A DNA stretch of 64,000 nt from Lawsonibacter sp900766145. GTDB lineage: Bacteria; Bacillota; Clostridia; Oscillospirales; Oscillospiraceae. Shown one piece after another: positions 50,303-57,613 of the stretch. A program made the position numbers and the translations under genes. The stretch lies in the NCBI RefSeq assembly GCF_030372275.1, contig NZ_JAUDDJ010000002.1. One strand, written 5' to 3'. The notes beneath the pieces are model-generated. The model was not told the DNA's origin. It saw only the letters and a program-made list of their open reading frames with translations, and did not search any database. Numbering within the stretch: the first letter of the stretch is position 1; every line of letters starts with the position of its first letter.

Positions 50303-51514
50303 ATGAAATACGTCCGCAAGCTGATCCCTGTACATCCCTATGACATCCCCGGCACGGAAAACTGGCTGGAGGAGCAGGCAGCCCGGGGCCTGTATCTCAA
50401 ACAGTACGGCTCTCTGCTGTGCACCTTTACCCGGGATACTCCCCGCACCGTCCGCTACCGGCTGGACTACTGCGACACCGACCGGGAGCCTGATCCTGTC
50501 CCCGGTCTGCTCACTCTCTATCGCAAGATGGGTTGGGAATATGTGTGCTCCACGGGGCTGCTGCTTCTCTTCTGCACCCAGGACCCCTATGCCCCGGAAC
50601 CCCATACCGACCCCCAAACCCACGCCCAGCTTTTAAGACAGATGGAACGGAAGGTCAAGCGAAGCTGTTCCTTTCTTGCCTGGATTTTGGCGTTCTCTTT
50701 TGTGCTGTCTCTCATTGGGGTCCTGGGCCACGGGTCGCTTCTCACTGCGCTGACCCTGAGTGATCTTACCAATATGGGCCTGCTGTTTGGGTTTCTCTCA
50801 CTGGTGTATCTGATTCCCGCCCTGTTGGACTGGCGGCGGGTACACCGCATGATCGTCCATCTGGAGGTGGGCTACGCCCTGACCCCTGTCCCCGCCGGCT
50901 CCCGCTGGTATGGCGTGCGCAATGCGTCGTACCTGCTCTTCCTCACCCTGCTGCTGTGCATGTTTCTGGCCCGGGCACTCCTCTCCTTGCCCCAGAACCT
51001 CTGGTCGCTGGGCACGGAGGGCCGCCCCGGAGACTTTGAACCGGTCCTTCTTACCCAGTGGGAGGGGGAGGACTACCACCCCAATCTCTCCGAGTACAAC
51101 GGCGTTACCATCTCCAATTCCTGCCAGCGGACCGGGACACTCCTGTTCCCCACCCAGTGGGAGGTGATGCAGAGCGGCAGCATCGTCAAAGATCAGATTT
51201 CAGTGCATATGACCCTCCACTGGTACCGCCCCCTCTTCCCCGCTCTGGACCAACCCCTGGCCCGGGATCTGCTGGACTACCAGACTGTCCATGATGACGC
51301 CGCCCGCCGGGTGGATGAGGAGCCCCTGGGCCCCTGGGCCGTGACAGAGCACCAGGTGGGCGGGGTGGAGTATCTGGCCACCGCTTCCAGCTCCAACAGC
51401 GAATACCAGGTGGCCGCGGCCGCCGGAAACGGCCGCGCCGTGGTCCTGCGCTACTGGGGACCCCAGGACCTGGAAGACCACCTGGAGGAGATCGCCGCTA
51501 TGGTGGTTTCCTGA
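50303..51514 (+). CDS. DUF2812 membrane protein (second of two)
   Basis: A protein of 403 residues with the same plan as its neighbour: N-terminal DUF2812 domain (TENWLEEQAARGLYLKQYGS, RYRLDYCDT, MGWEYVCSTGLLLLFC), helices at about 125-150, 160-180 and 205-230, and an extracytoplasmic C-terminal domain. It starts 25 bases after the first, with GGAGG before the ATG. Identity between the two is low by eye and mainly confined to the N-terminal domain, so they are old duplicates or heteromeric partners. Confidence 0.86.
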   Translation: MKYVRKLIPVHPYDIPGTENWLEEQAARGLYLKQYGSLLCTFTRDTPRTVRYRLDYCDTDREPDPVPGLLTLYRKMGWEYVCSTGLLLLFCTQDPYAPEPHTDPQTHAQLLRQMERKVKRSCSFLAWILAFSFVLSLIGVLGHGSLLTALTLSDLTNMGLLFGFLSLVYLIPALLDWRRVHRMIVHLEVGYALTPVPAGSRWYGVRNASYLLFLTLLLCMFLARALLSLPQNLWSLGTEGRPGDFEPVLLTQWEGEDYHPNLSEYNGVTISNSCQRTGTLLFPTQWEVMQSGSIVKDQISVHMTLHWYRPLFPALDQPLARDLLDYQTVHDDAARRVDEEPLGPWAVTEHQVGGVEYLATASSSNSEYQVAAAAGNGRAVVLRYWGPQDLEDHLEEIAAMVVS

Positions 51515-51533
51515 CTTTCCGCTCCTATTTGCA

Positions 51534-51573
51534 GCAAGGGGCGCCTGCCTTCCGGCAGGCGCCCCTTGCTTTT
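51534..51573 (+). terminator. Terminator of the PadR-DUF2812 operon
   Basis: A perfect 16-bp stem GCAAGGGGCGCCTGCC/GGCAGGCGCCCCTTGC with loop TTCC is followed by TTTT. A second hairpin (about 51580-51609, AGGCTGT-CCG/CGG-ACAGCCT) lies just past the convergent amidase stop. Confidence 0.93.
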
Positions 51574-51609
51574 CATGCACAGGCTGTCCCGCAAAAAACG
51601 GCACAGCCT

Positions 51610-52455
51610 TCAAACTTTGCCCTGATTATGCTTCAGCAGCGCCACTCCCATGGTGGCCATCTCCTGCCGGGTAGGGTTGGCCTTTGGCCTGGCAATGGTA
51701 ATGCCGCCCTGGCCATCCTCTACCCCGTCCAAAATACCGGCCTGGACCGCTGCTTGGATGTAGGGCTTAGCCCAGTCGTCCGCTGGCTCTGCCACTTTTT
51801 GGGCCTCCTGGGCGGCCAGTTCCTCCCGGATGATGGCCCGCACCTGCTCCTCTGTCATCTCGTCCTCCCCCCTCAACACCCGGGCCACATCGGCCCGAAA
51901 CATATCCATATTCTTGCCGAACTTGGGAAACCAGTGCATCACATCGGCATGGTTGCTGGCCATTCCCCGGGCATGTCCTTCGCTGTGGCAGAGCACCACG
52001 CCGTCTGCCTCCGGGTCCAGACCGTACTGACTGCACAGCTCTGCCGTCAGCTCCACAGCCGCCTGATAGACGGATTCCAAGTAGTCGGAATTCTCCAGGC
52101 TGTCCTCACAGATCTCAAAGGAGATGTGTGTATTGTTGGCGCTGCCACGGCTGCCTGTTCCACAGTGCCAGCCCCGCATGTTCCAGGGCAGGGTCTGCAC
52201 AACCCCTACACTTCCGTCGGCCAGCTTGCCGATAAAGGCATGGACGCAGGCCTCCACGCCCGGCATATCCCAGTGATTTCCGCCGGTGTTGCGGCCAATC
52301 GTCTCATTGCCCGGCACATATCGGCGCAGGTTGGGATTGTTAGCCCCGGTGGAGTGGACCATCACCCCTCGAGGGGTGATGGTCCGTCCGGCCCGATAGC
52401 AGTCATTCCGGGACAAAAACTGTTGATACAGCTTCATTTTTTTCTGTTCATCCAT
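51610..52455 (-). CDS. Phage-type N-acetylmuramoyl-L-alanine amidase (endolysin) with SLH-like C-terminus
   Basis: An endolysin-like amidase of 281 residues. The catalytic domain (about 1-185) shows GVMVHSTGANNP, RGWHCGTGSRGSANNTHISF and VVLCHSEGHARGMASNHADV. The C-terminus (WAKPYIQAAVQAGILDGVED...NPTRQEMATMGVALL) is an SLH-like wall-binding repeat. There is no signal peptide, so release would need the holin encoded immediately upstream, whose gene overlaps it by 22 bases. It is a paralogue of the orphan amidase at 2883-3668. It is the last gene of the tail-fibre/lysis island. Confidence 0.92.
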   Translation of the reverse strand: MDEQKKMKLYQQFLSRNDCYRAGRTITPRGVMVHSTGANNPNLRRYVPGNETIGRNTGGNHWDMPGVEACVHAFIGKLADGSVGVVQTLPWNMRGWHCGTGSRGSANNTHISFEICEDSLENSDYLESVYQAAVELTAELCSQYGLDPEADGVVLCHSEGHARGMASNHADVMHWFPKFGKNMDMFRADVARVLRGEDEMTEEQVRAIIREELAAQEAQKVAEPADDWAKPYIQAAVQAGILDGVEDGQGGITIARPKANPTRQEMATMGVALLKHNQGKV

Positions 52456-52763
52456 CCGGCCTGCTCCACCATCTGCACCAGCTTGTCATAGCCATACATG
52501 GCGGCAAACGCCACCAAAAAACACAGGGCAATCAGGGCGGCAATCATCCACGCGGTAATGAAAAATCCATAATAGGACCACAGGGCAAAGCCCGCCCCTG
52601 TGGTCACCGCTGCCGCGGTCAAAAAGGCCAGCAGATTGGTGGGAATGCGGTCGTACAGCAGCCCCTTGAGCACCTGTACGATGACATTGGTCACCAGAGT
52701 CAGCCCCAGCACCACGGTCAGAAGCACAGGCAGATACGCCATGAACTCAGGCATCGGTTTCAT
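52434..52763 (-). CDS. Putative holin (109 aa, three TM segments)
   Basis: A small membrane protein with hydrophobic segments at about residues 8-34, 43-62 and 68-90, and a basic C-terminal tail (WMNRKK). Size, topology and overlap with an endolysin gene mark it as a phage-type holin, which forms membrane lesions that let the amidase reach peptidoglycan. No specific holin family is claimed. AAAGGAGAA lies immediately before the ATG. Confidence 0.8.
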   Translation of the reverse strand: MKPMPEFMAYLPVLLTVVLGLTLVTNVIVQVLKGLLYDRIPTNLLAFLTAAAVTTGAGFALWSYYGFFITAWMIAALIALCFLVAFAAMYGYDKLVQMVEQAGWMNRKK

Positions 52764-52832
52764 TTCTCCTTTCCTTCTCCGGGTATCCGTGTCCTTTCGG
52801 CCAAGACTTCTTTGAACCTCTCTCAGTTCTTC

Positions 52833-53057
52833 TTATGCCTTTACACTCTTAAGGTCCCGGATGTCGTGCTGCACCTCGGTCATCTGACCCTCCAGCTTGT
52901 AGGTACGCTCTACCACATTGTTGTGTTCCGCCACCTTTTTCTCCAGCTGTTCAATGCGGTAGTTGGTCAGCCGGTTAGAAACCAGAATGCCGCCAAAGGT
53001 GCCCGCCAGCGTTCCCACCAAGGACATACCTGCCACAGCCAGGCTGGTCAGGTCCAT
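52833..53057 (-). CDS. Phage-like XhlA/holin-associated coiled-coil protein (74 aa)
   Basis: An N-terminal hydrophobic segment (SLAVAGMSLVGTLAGTFGGI) is followed by the segment SNRLTNYRIEQLEKKVAEHN and VVERTYKLEGQ, a pattern I know from many clostridial phage and PBSX-like lysis cassettes. It probably sits at the membrane beside the holin. The ATG overlaps the stop of the upstream gene (TGATG), so it is translationally coupled. Confidence 0.82.
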   Translation of the reverse strand: MDLTSLAVAGMSLVGTLAGTFGGILVSNRLTNYRIEQLEKKVAEHNNVVERTYKLEGQMTEVQHDIRDLKSVKA

Positions 53058-53539
53058 CAGGGGGCCACCCCCTGCACGTCCTCTGTGCTTCCCAGGTCCT
53101 CCCAGGAATCAGGCAGCTGAGAGGGAGAATATACCGTGTCATTCTGCTTACAGCGCCACACATGGCCCTCTTCCACACAGCATTCCCCCTCCTGCCACAT
53201 TCCTCGGGTCCCCTGAGGGGCCGTATAGGGCTTGGCCTTGGCAGGATCGGTGGTGTGGCACACATCCCACAGGCTCACTGCCTGGTCGGGGCTCCAGTCT
53301 GCCTGCTGGGTGGCGTCATGCTGCTGCCACAGCTTGTACACCTGGCCCTGCCACTTGTAGGGAGTACCCACAGGCACCTGGGAATAATCCCGCTGCCGCC
53401 AGGTAGGGATGATGTCCTCCTGGGCAATGAGGGCGGTTCCCTCCACGCTTCCCTCTACCGACTTAGCCGCCAGGGCGGCCGCATCTGCCGCTCCCCGCTC
53501 TCTCAGTTCCTCCTGGGCCATGGTCACGATATTAGCCAT
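53057..53539 (-). CDS. Phage-like protein with carbohydrate-binding (CBM5/12-like) region
   Basis: A protein of 160 residues. The N-terminal part is Ala/Glu-rich and helical. The centre (IIPTWRQRDYSQVPVGTPYK...VYKLWQQHDATQQADWSPDQAVSLW) is typical of the chitin-binding-like modules found in distal tail proteins and next to lysis genes of Gram-positive phages. A second Trp-rich part is near the C-terminus (HVWRCKQNDTVYSPSQLPDSWEDLG, landmarks only). The start overlaps the stop of the coiled-coil gene by 8 bases. Confidence 0.75.
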   Translation of the reverse strand: MANIVTMAQEELRERGAADAAALAAKSVEGSVEGTALIAQEDIIPTWRQRDYSQVPVGTPYKWQGQVYKLWQQHDATQQADWSPDQAVSLWDVCHTTDPAKAKPYTAPQGTRGMWQEGECCVEEGHVWRCKQNDTVYSPSQLPDSWEDLGSTEDVQGVAP

Positions 53540-54164
53540 TGCTCTCCACTCCTTCCTGATAAGCTGCCTCCAGCTTGTCCTCTACCTGTTTTGCGGTGCC
53601 GCTCTCCTCCAGGGCCTCAATGCTCTCCTGCTGACTCTGGATGGTAGCATCCTTCTCCTCCAGCGCGGCGGCCTGGGCCTGAATTGTCCCCGCCTGCTCC
53701 TGAATGGCGGCCTGCTTGTCCTCCAGTTCCTGGGTCTGCTGGGTGATAGTCTCCTCCTGCTGCGCCAGCGTCTGTGCCTGAGACTGGATGGTGGCCTCCT
53801 TGCTCTCCAACTCCTGGTCTTTGGCCTGGAGGTCCGCCTGCTGCTGGGCCACCTGGCCCTCCAGCTCGCTTACCTGGGTCTGGTATCCCGCCACGTCGCC
53901 TAAGTACTGCTGGGCCACCTGGAGCTCCACGGTATAGCTGCGGGTGGCAGAGCTATAACCGATTCCAACTACTGTGAAGCCGTAACCCTGGGGCAGGATA
54001 CACTCCCCCTGGATCTCAGGCTTGTCCCAGGCAATGGCCTCGATGTCCTCCAGGGAGGCAAATTCCCGCTCAAACACCGCCAGGTATCGCCCGTTGCTGC
54101 TGCCTCGGGTCACCATACCGCAGGTCACCCCGCCGATTTGAATTTGGTTGCCGTAAAGACTCAT
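53532..54164 (-). CDS. Tail-associated protein with long coiled coil (210 aa)
   Basis: The N-terminal 90 residues form a small beta-rich domain (GNQIQIGGVTCGMVTRGSSN, YGFTVVGIGYSSATRSYTVE). From residue 95 to 200 there is a near-continuous Gln/Glu-rich heptad pattern (VAQQQADLQAKDQELESKE, TLAQQEETITQQTQELEDKQ), a predicted trimeric or dimeric rod. Rods of this kind are usual in tail fibres. No enzymatic motif is seen. Confidence 0.7.
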   Translation of the reverse strand: MSLYGNQIQIGGVTCGMVTRGSSNGRYLAVFEREFASLEDIEAIAWDKPEIQGECILPQGYGFTVVGIGYSSATRSYTVELQVAQQYLGDVAGYQTQVSELEGQVAQQQADLQAKDQELESKEATIQSQAQTLAQQEETITQQTQELEDKQAAIQEQAGTIQAQAAALEEKDATIQSQQESIEALEESGTAKQVEDKLEAAYQEGVESNG

Positions 54165-54192
54165 GTTTGATTGCTCCTCTCTTTTGATATTC

Positions 54193-54615
54193 TCACCCCT
54201 TCAGGGCTGTCAGCACCGCACGCCCGTCATAGCTGGTGGTAGCGGCGCAGTGGAGTACAATGTCCCCGCTGGCCTCCAGGGTGGCGTAGGACTCCTTTGC
54301 CGCCCAGCTGTCGGTGACATAGCTCCCGTTTCGCTGAGAAAAAAACTGGTGCTGGAGGACCGCCCCTGCCATGCCGTGTGTGGCCGCGGGGATGGTAATG
54401 GTACGCTCCCCGCTGCCCTGGACCCAGTCGGCGGCGGAAAAGGTTTTTACACAATATTCTGCTCCGCCCCCCAGTTCCTGATTGTCCAGCTTGGCTTGCA
54501 GAGACTGGCCATCGGAGAACTTGACCCCATCGGCGGGGAGGTTCTTGCCCCGCACCTGGCCAATGGCCTCGTCGATCTGGGGCCCGGTAAAGGCGCCGTT
54601 ATACCCTTCTGCCAT
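54193..54615 (-). CDS. Tail-fibre-like protein (140 aa)
   Basis: It begins MAEGYNGAFTGPQIDEAIGQ. The YNGxFTGxQIDxAI phrase recurs at the N-terminus of tail-fibre and baseplate-attached proteins of Firmicute phages. The rest is beta-rich (GERTITIPAATHGMAGAVLQ) and resembles a receptor-facing tip domain. The start at 54615 is 4 bases after the stop of the neighbouring small gene. Confidence 0.68.
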   Translation of the reverse strand: MAEGYNGAFTGPQIDEAIGQVRGKNLPADGVKFSDGQSLQAKLDNQELGGGAEYCVKTFSAADWVQGSGERTITIPAATHGMAGAVLQHQFFSQRNGSYVTDSWAAKESYATLEASGDIVLHCAATTSYDGRAVLTALKG

Positions 54616-54619
54616 GGGT

Positions 54620-54994
54620 TCACCCCCTCATGCAAAGATAGTTTCGGCCATCCGCGGTCACATAGGCGGCGGCACCGGAAGGGAGGTACAGGTGGTTGTC
54701 GTTCCAGCTGCCGTCCTCTCCCTGAACAAACAGAGAGATCCGGTAATCCCCGTCTCCCTGGATCAAAAAATCGTCGTAGATCTCAAAGGTGCGCTGGGTA
54801 TTGGCCGGAGTCGTGGAAAAGGAGGCCACCAGCACCCCCTTGCCCAGTCCCCAGTCCTCCCCGGCCTTGGTGGCCCGGCACTCAAAAGCAGGATAGTCTG
54901 CATCCGCCTGAAAGGAGACCACAATGTGGTCAAACCCCGATACGCCGGATACCTTTTCTCCGGATACGGAAAACGTTAGGTTTGGGGCTCCCAT
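54620..54994 (-). CDS. Hypothetical tail-island protein (124 aa, beta-rich)
   Basis: No family was recognised. It is beta-rich without signal peptide. Part of it (VSGVSGFDHIVVSFQADADYPAFECR) resembles the segment VSGFNKAIISFTADVEFAEYKV of the upstream 220-residue protein, so the two share a repeated domain. The ATG overlaps the stop of that gene (TGATG). The role is probably structural, in the tail fibre. Confidence 0.68.
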   Translation of the reverse strand: MGAPNLTFSVSGEKVSGVSGFDHIVVSFQADADYPAFECRATKAGEDWGLGKGVLVASFSTTPANTQRTFEIYDDFLIQGDGDYRISLFVQGEDGSWNDNHLYLPSGAAAYVTADGRNYLCMRG

Positions 54995-55656
54995 CAGGCC
55001 ACGCTCCAGGTTCCGGCCGCATTTTTCACAAACACCTTGACGATCTTCACCCCGTCGCCGGAGGAGGCGGTCTCCAGGTCAGCGCCCAGGATGGTCACCT
55101 GAATGGGCGTAGAGGCAGGATAGCTGCCTGCGCTGCCGCTGGTATTCACCGACCCGCCGCTGGTGGGAATGACCGCACCGGCATCCTGGGTACTGGAGTT
55201 CTGAGGCACTACACACACCTTATATTCGGCAAACTCCACATCGGCAGTAAAGCTGATGATGGCCTTATTAAAGCCGGACACCTTGGAGATCTTGCTCTTA
55301 TCGGGTCCGGTCACCGTGGCCACAGGTACGGCGGTATTCAGCGTAATGTCGTCGGAGACTTGGGCGCTCTCGTTGCCCACCTCGTCCCGCACTTTGATGT
55401 GAACGGTTTTCAGGCCGTCGCCGCTGGTGAGATTGACGCTTTTGGAGAGAGCAAAGGTCTCCCAGGAGGCACTTTCTTCCTCTGCGGCCCCCTCAATACC
55501 CCAGATTTTCATCTGGTAGCCATTGGTCTCTCCGTCACTCAGACCGATGGTCAGCGTGACCGCGGTGGAGGTGGCATACAGCGCCCCGTCGTTGATGGAC
55601 AGCGTCAGCCCGGCGGGGGCGGTGGTGTCTAAATTCAGATTAAAATAACTTGCCAT
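54994..55656 (-). CDS. Tail-island protein with Ig-like/beta-sandwich domains (220 aa)
   Basis: Two beta-sandwich units are visible. The first begins LNLDTTAPAGLTLSINDGAL and carries SVNLTSGDGLKTVHIKVRDEVGN, a phrase typical of bacterial Ig-like repeats. The second begins VPVATVTGPDKSKISKVSGF. Domains of this type occur in phage adhesins and secreted surface proteins. GGAGAATGAG precedes the ATG. The function is probably carbohydrate or surface adhesion, by inference. Confidence 0.7.
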   Translation of the reverse strand: MASYFNLNLDTTAPAGLTLSINDGALYATSTAVTLTIGLSDGETNGYQMKIWGIEGAAEEESASWETFALSKSVNLTSGDGLKTVHIKVRDEVGNESAQVSDDITLNTAVPVATVTGPDKSKISKVSGFNKAIISFTADVEFAEYKVCVVPQNSSTQDAGAVIPTSGGSVNTSGSAGSYPASTPIQVTILGADLETASSGDGVKIVKVFVKNAAGTWSVA

Positions 55657-55659
55657 TTC

Positions 55660-55803
55660 TCATTCTCCTTTTTCCGTTTCCAGTTGGATGTACACATAGG
55701 CCCCCTGCCGCTGGAACACAGGCTCGGTCCCTGCCAGTACGGTCTGAATGCCCATGTCCCCCACCATCAGGTCCATGATGGGTTGATTGCCCTGTTGGAT
55801 CAC
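55660..55803 (-). CDS. Very small tail-island protein (47 aa)
   Basis: The frame encodes 47 residues starting (GTG)IQQGNQPIMDLMVGDMGIQT and ending with YVYIQLETEKGE. It fits exactly between two genes (4-base gaps each side of coding), is too long to be chance in so tight an array, and GGGGGTGAGAGG precedes it. Small XkdX-like genes at this place in phage tail modules are common, but no sequence family was recognised. Confidence 0.6.
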   Translation of the reverse strand: MIQQGNQPIMDLMVGDMGIQTVLAGTEPVFQRQGAYVYIQLETEKGE

Positions 55804-55807
55804 CCTC

Positions 55808-56395
55808 TCACCCCCGAATCAGATACAGTGTAGCGGGGTCCTTGACCTCCAGGGCCTCGTACTCCCCCCGGTCCAACACCCGGATGGTCTGGAGCTCCGG
55901 GGAGAAGATCCCGCCGCCCCCCTCTGTGGGCAGAGGGATGTCGGTGGATACATACTCCCCCAGATCGGGATCGTAGCACATCCAGGTACCCCCAGGGCCA
56001 GGCTTGGGGGGATTGGTGTTGAGCTGGCGCAGGCGCTCCTCCGCCTGGGAAAATTCACTGGGCAGCTCCGGCCACTGCCCGTCCCCCGACAGGGAGGGGG
56101 GAATGTATACCGTGATCACATTGGTGTGCCGCACCAACTCCCCCTGGACACCCCGCAGCTGGAGCTGCCAGTATCCCGCCCGGGAGAGCATCTGCGCAGT
56201 GAGTGTGATGCCCAGCCCCTCCTCGGTCTTCTCCAGGGTGATGATGTTCAGCTCCTCCCCGATTCCTGTCAGCAGGCTCCACTCCCAGCCGGTGGGGATA
56301 TCTCCCACAATGTCCAATCGGCGGGTCAGGTTGTCATGCTGTCGGGCAATGACCTCCTTCTCCGCTGTGATATACCAGTTTTTAAACCGGATCAT
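55808..56395 (-). CDS. Baseplate upper-protein/upper-fibre-like protein (195 aa)
   Basis: The first 110 residues (NWYITAEKEVIARQHDNLTR, WEWSLLTGIGEELNIITLEK, YWQLQLRGVQGELVRHTNVI) resemble the N-terminal domain of BppU-type baseplate upper proteins of Siphoviridae. The C-terminus EYEALEVKDPATLYLIRG is a phrase seen at the ends of phage tail proteins. It is the first gene of the ten-gene minus-strand island; a GGAGG lies 7 bases before its ATG. Confidence 0.72.
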   Translation of the reverse strand: MIRFKNWYITAEKEVIARQHDNLTRRLDIVGDIPTGWEWSLLTGIGEELNIITLEKTEEGLGITLTAQMLSRAGYWQLQLRGVQGELVRHTNVITVYIPPSLSGDGQWPELPSEFSQAEERLRQLNTNPPKPGPGGTWMCYDPDLGEYVSTDIPLPTEGGGGIFSPELQTIRVLDRGEYEALEVKDPATLYLIRG

Positions 56396-56550
56396 ACCAT
56401 ACCTCCTTTCTGCATCCCGTGTTCAACCTGGGCGGGCAGAGGCTCTTTGGTGTATCTTTCCGTGCCCCTTGTTTTCAATTTTTTTGCGGCGATGCACAAA
56501 ACATTCTGCCTCCGCATTGCAAATGCACCTACACCTCCCTATGGGCATAA
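56396..56550 (-). promoter_or_regulatory. Upstream region of the tail/lysis island
   Basis: An A/T-richer stretch of about 150 bp between the island and the next terminator. A weak promoter candidate is TTGAAA-N16-GATACA on the minus strand about 50 bases before the first ATG. No repressor gene, integrase, att site or tRNA is present here. Confidence 0.35.
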
Positions 56551-56579
56551 AAAAAGACACGACCGAAGTCGTGTCTTTG
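56551..56579 (-). terminator. Terminator of the Cys-rich coat-like gene
   Basis: AAGACACGAC-CGAA-GTCGTGTCTT is followed on the minus strand by TTTTTTAT. Confidence 0.9.
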
Positions 56580-56593
56580 CCATTGGCCAACGT

Positions 56594-57430
56594 TCAGCAG
56601 CAGCCCCGCACGTCCTGATACTCCACCGACTTGGGAGCCGGGCAGTGGTTGGGCGGGAAGAACTCGCCCACGGGGAACTGGACCTTCCGGAACAGCTCGC
56701 AGGGGTCCTCCTGGCGGCAGTCGCAGCCGCAGTCGCAGTCCTTCTCCGGCATGCAGTAGTCGTAGGCGGGCATGAGCAGCTGGGTGTCCCGCTCCAGGCG
56801 GATGATGGAGAACTGGCCCAGGGTGACAAACAGGCGGTGCACATCGCCGCCAGTAACCAGCTCCTCGGGGAAGCAGGCGCACACCGCGGGAGGAATCTCG
56901 CAGCAATTGTCGTGGTGATGGCACTGGCACACCTCCACCAGCTTCATTCCCAGGATGATGGGATCCACCGACTCCACCACGGCGGTAGGAGCAGTGGTAG
57001 CAGGCAGGCCCTGGACATCGCTGCCGCAGTTCTTTCCGGTGGAGGTGAACACCTTGGCGCTGCCTTCGCTGCCAAAGAGGATCACCCGCTTGTCAAACAC
57101 CGCCAGACCGGTGATCTCCACGGGACGGGCCGCCCCCACAAAGGCGTCGGCAGTGATGCGGTAGAAGTACCGCACATCCACGGTGTAGAATCCCCGGTTG
57201 AAGGTGACCGGCTCCACATCGATGTACGCGTACAGCAGCTCGGCGCAGCCCGCCTTTACCGATACTGCCCGGTCAATGACCTCCTGACAACCCCGGGTGG
57301 GGTAGACACGCAGGTCCTCGATGCAGTCCTTATCTTTGCAGGAATCAAAAATTTTCTTCGTGTGTATGCACACGGCTTCCCGAATGCGGCGCTCGTCGCT
57401 CACGGGGCCGGGCACGACCTTTTCAGGCAT
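56594..57430 (-). CDS. Conserved Cys-rich protein, probable spore coat component
   Basis: A protein of 278 residues with about 20 cysteines, no signal peptide and no membrane segment. Conserved-looking blocks: VCIHTKKIFDSCKDKDCIED near the N-terminus, VDVRYFYRI in the middle, and a C-terminal Cys cluster (DCDCGCDCRQEDPC, ending DVRGCC). I recognise the CKDKDCIEDLRVY phrase as common to a clostridial family of unknown function. The sigma-K-like promoter shared with the 47-residue Cys-rich gene suggests deposition in the spore coat. Confidence 0.7.
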   Translation of the reverse strand: MPEKVVPGPVSDERRIREAVCIHTKKIFDSCKDKDCIEDLRVYPTRGCQEVIDRAVSVKAGCAELLYAYIDVEPVTFNRGFYTVDVRYFYRITADAFVGAARPVEITGLAVFDKRVILFGSEGSAKVFTSTGKNCGSDVQGLPATTAPTAVVESVDPIILGMKLVEVCQCHHHDNCCEIPPAVCACFPEELVTGGDVHRLFVTLGQFSIIRLERDTQLLMPAYDYCMPEKDCDCGCDCRQEDPCELFRKVQFPVGEFFPPNHCPAPKSVEYQDVRGCC

Positions 57431-57494
57431 ATGGAATCCCTCCTAAGCTCTGGATGGCCCCGGCAGGGCCCTGGCAGGCCGCGCCGGGTACACC

Positions 57495-57524
57495 TCATAC
57501 TATGACCGGAAATTTTTTTGGTGC
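57495..57524 (-). promoter_or_regulatory. Sigma-K-like promoter of the Cys-rich coat-like gene
   Basis: On the minus strand: GCACC (57524-57520), 15 bases, CATAGTATGA (57504-57495). The start codon is about 65 bases downstream. Confidence 0.55.
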
Positions 57525-57549
57525 GGGCTTCGCCATCGGAAAAGAGCCC

Positions 57550-57578
57550 TTGTCCTGGGCCACATTTTTGGGTATAAT
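57550..57578 (+). promoter_or_regulatory. Sigma-A promoter for the DUF4364 gene
   Basis: TTGTCC (57550-57555), 17 bases, TATAAT (57573-57578), about 36 bases before the ATG at 57614. Confidence 0.78.
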
Positions 57579-57613
57579 ATTTTTGTATGAGTCTTTGGAA
57601 GGAGGAGGACTCC

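Noticed and set aside
51610..56395. Complete prophage or tailocin
   Set aside because: No portal, terminase, capsid, sheath, tube, tape-measure, integrase or repressor gene is present in or next to the block.
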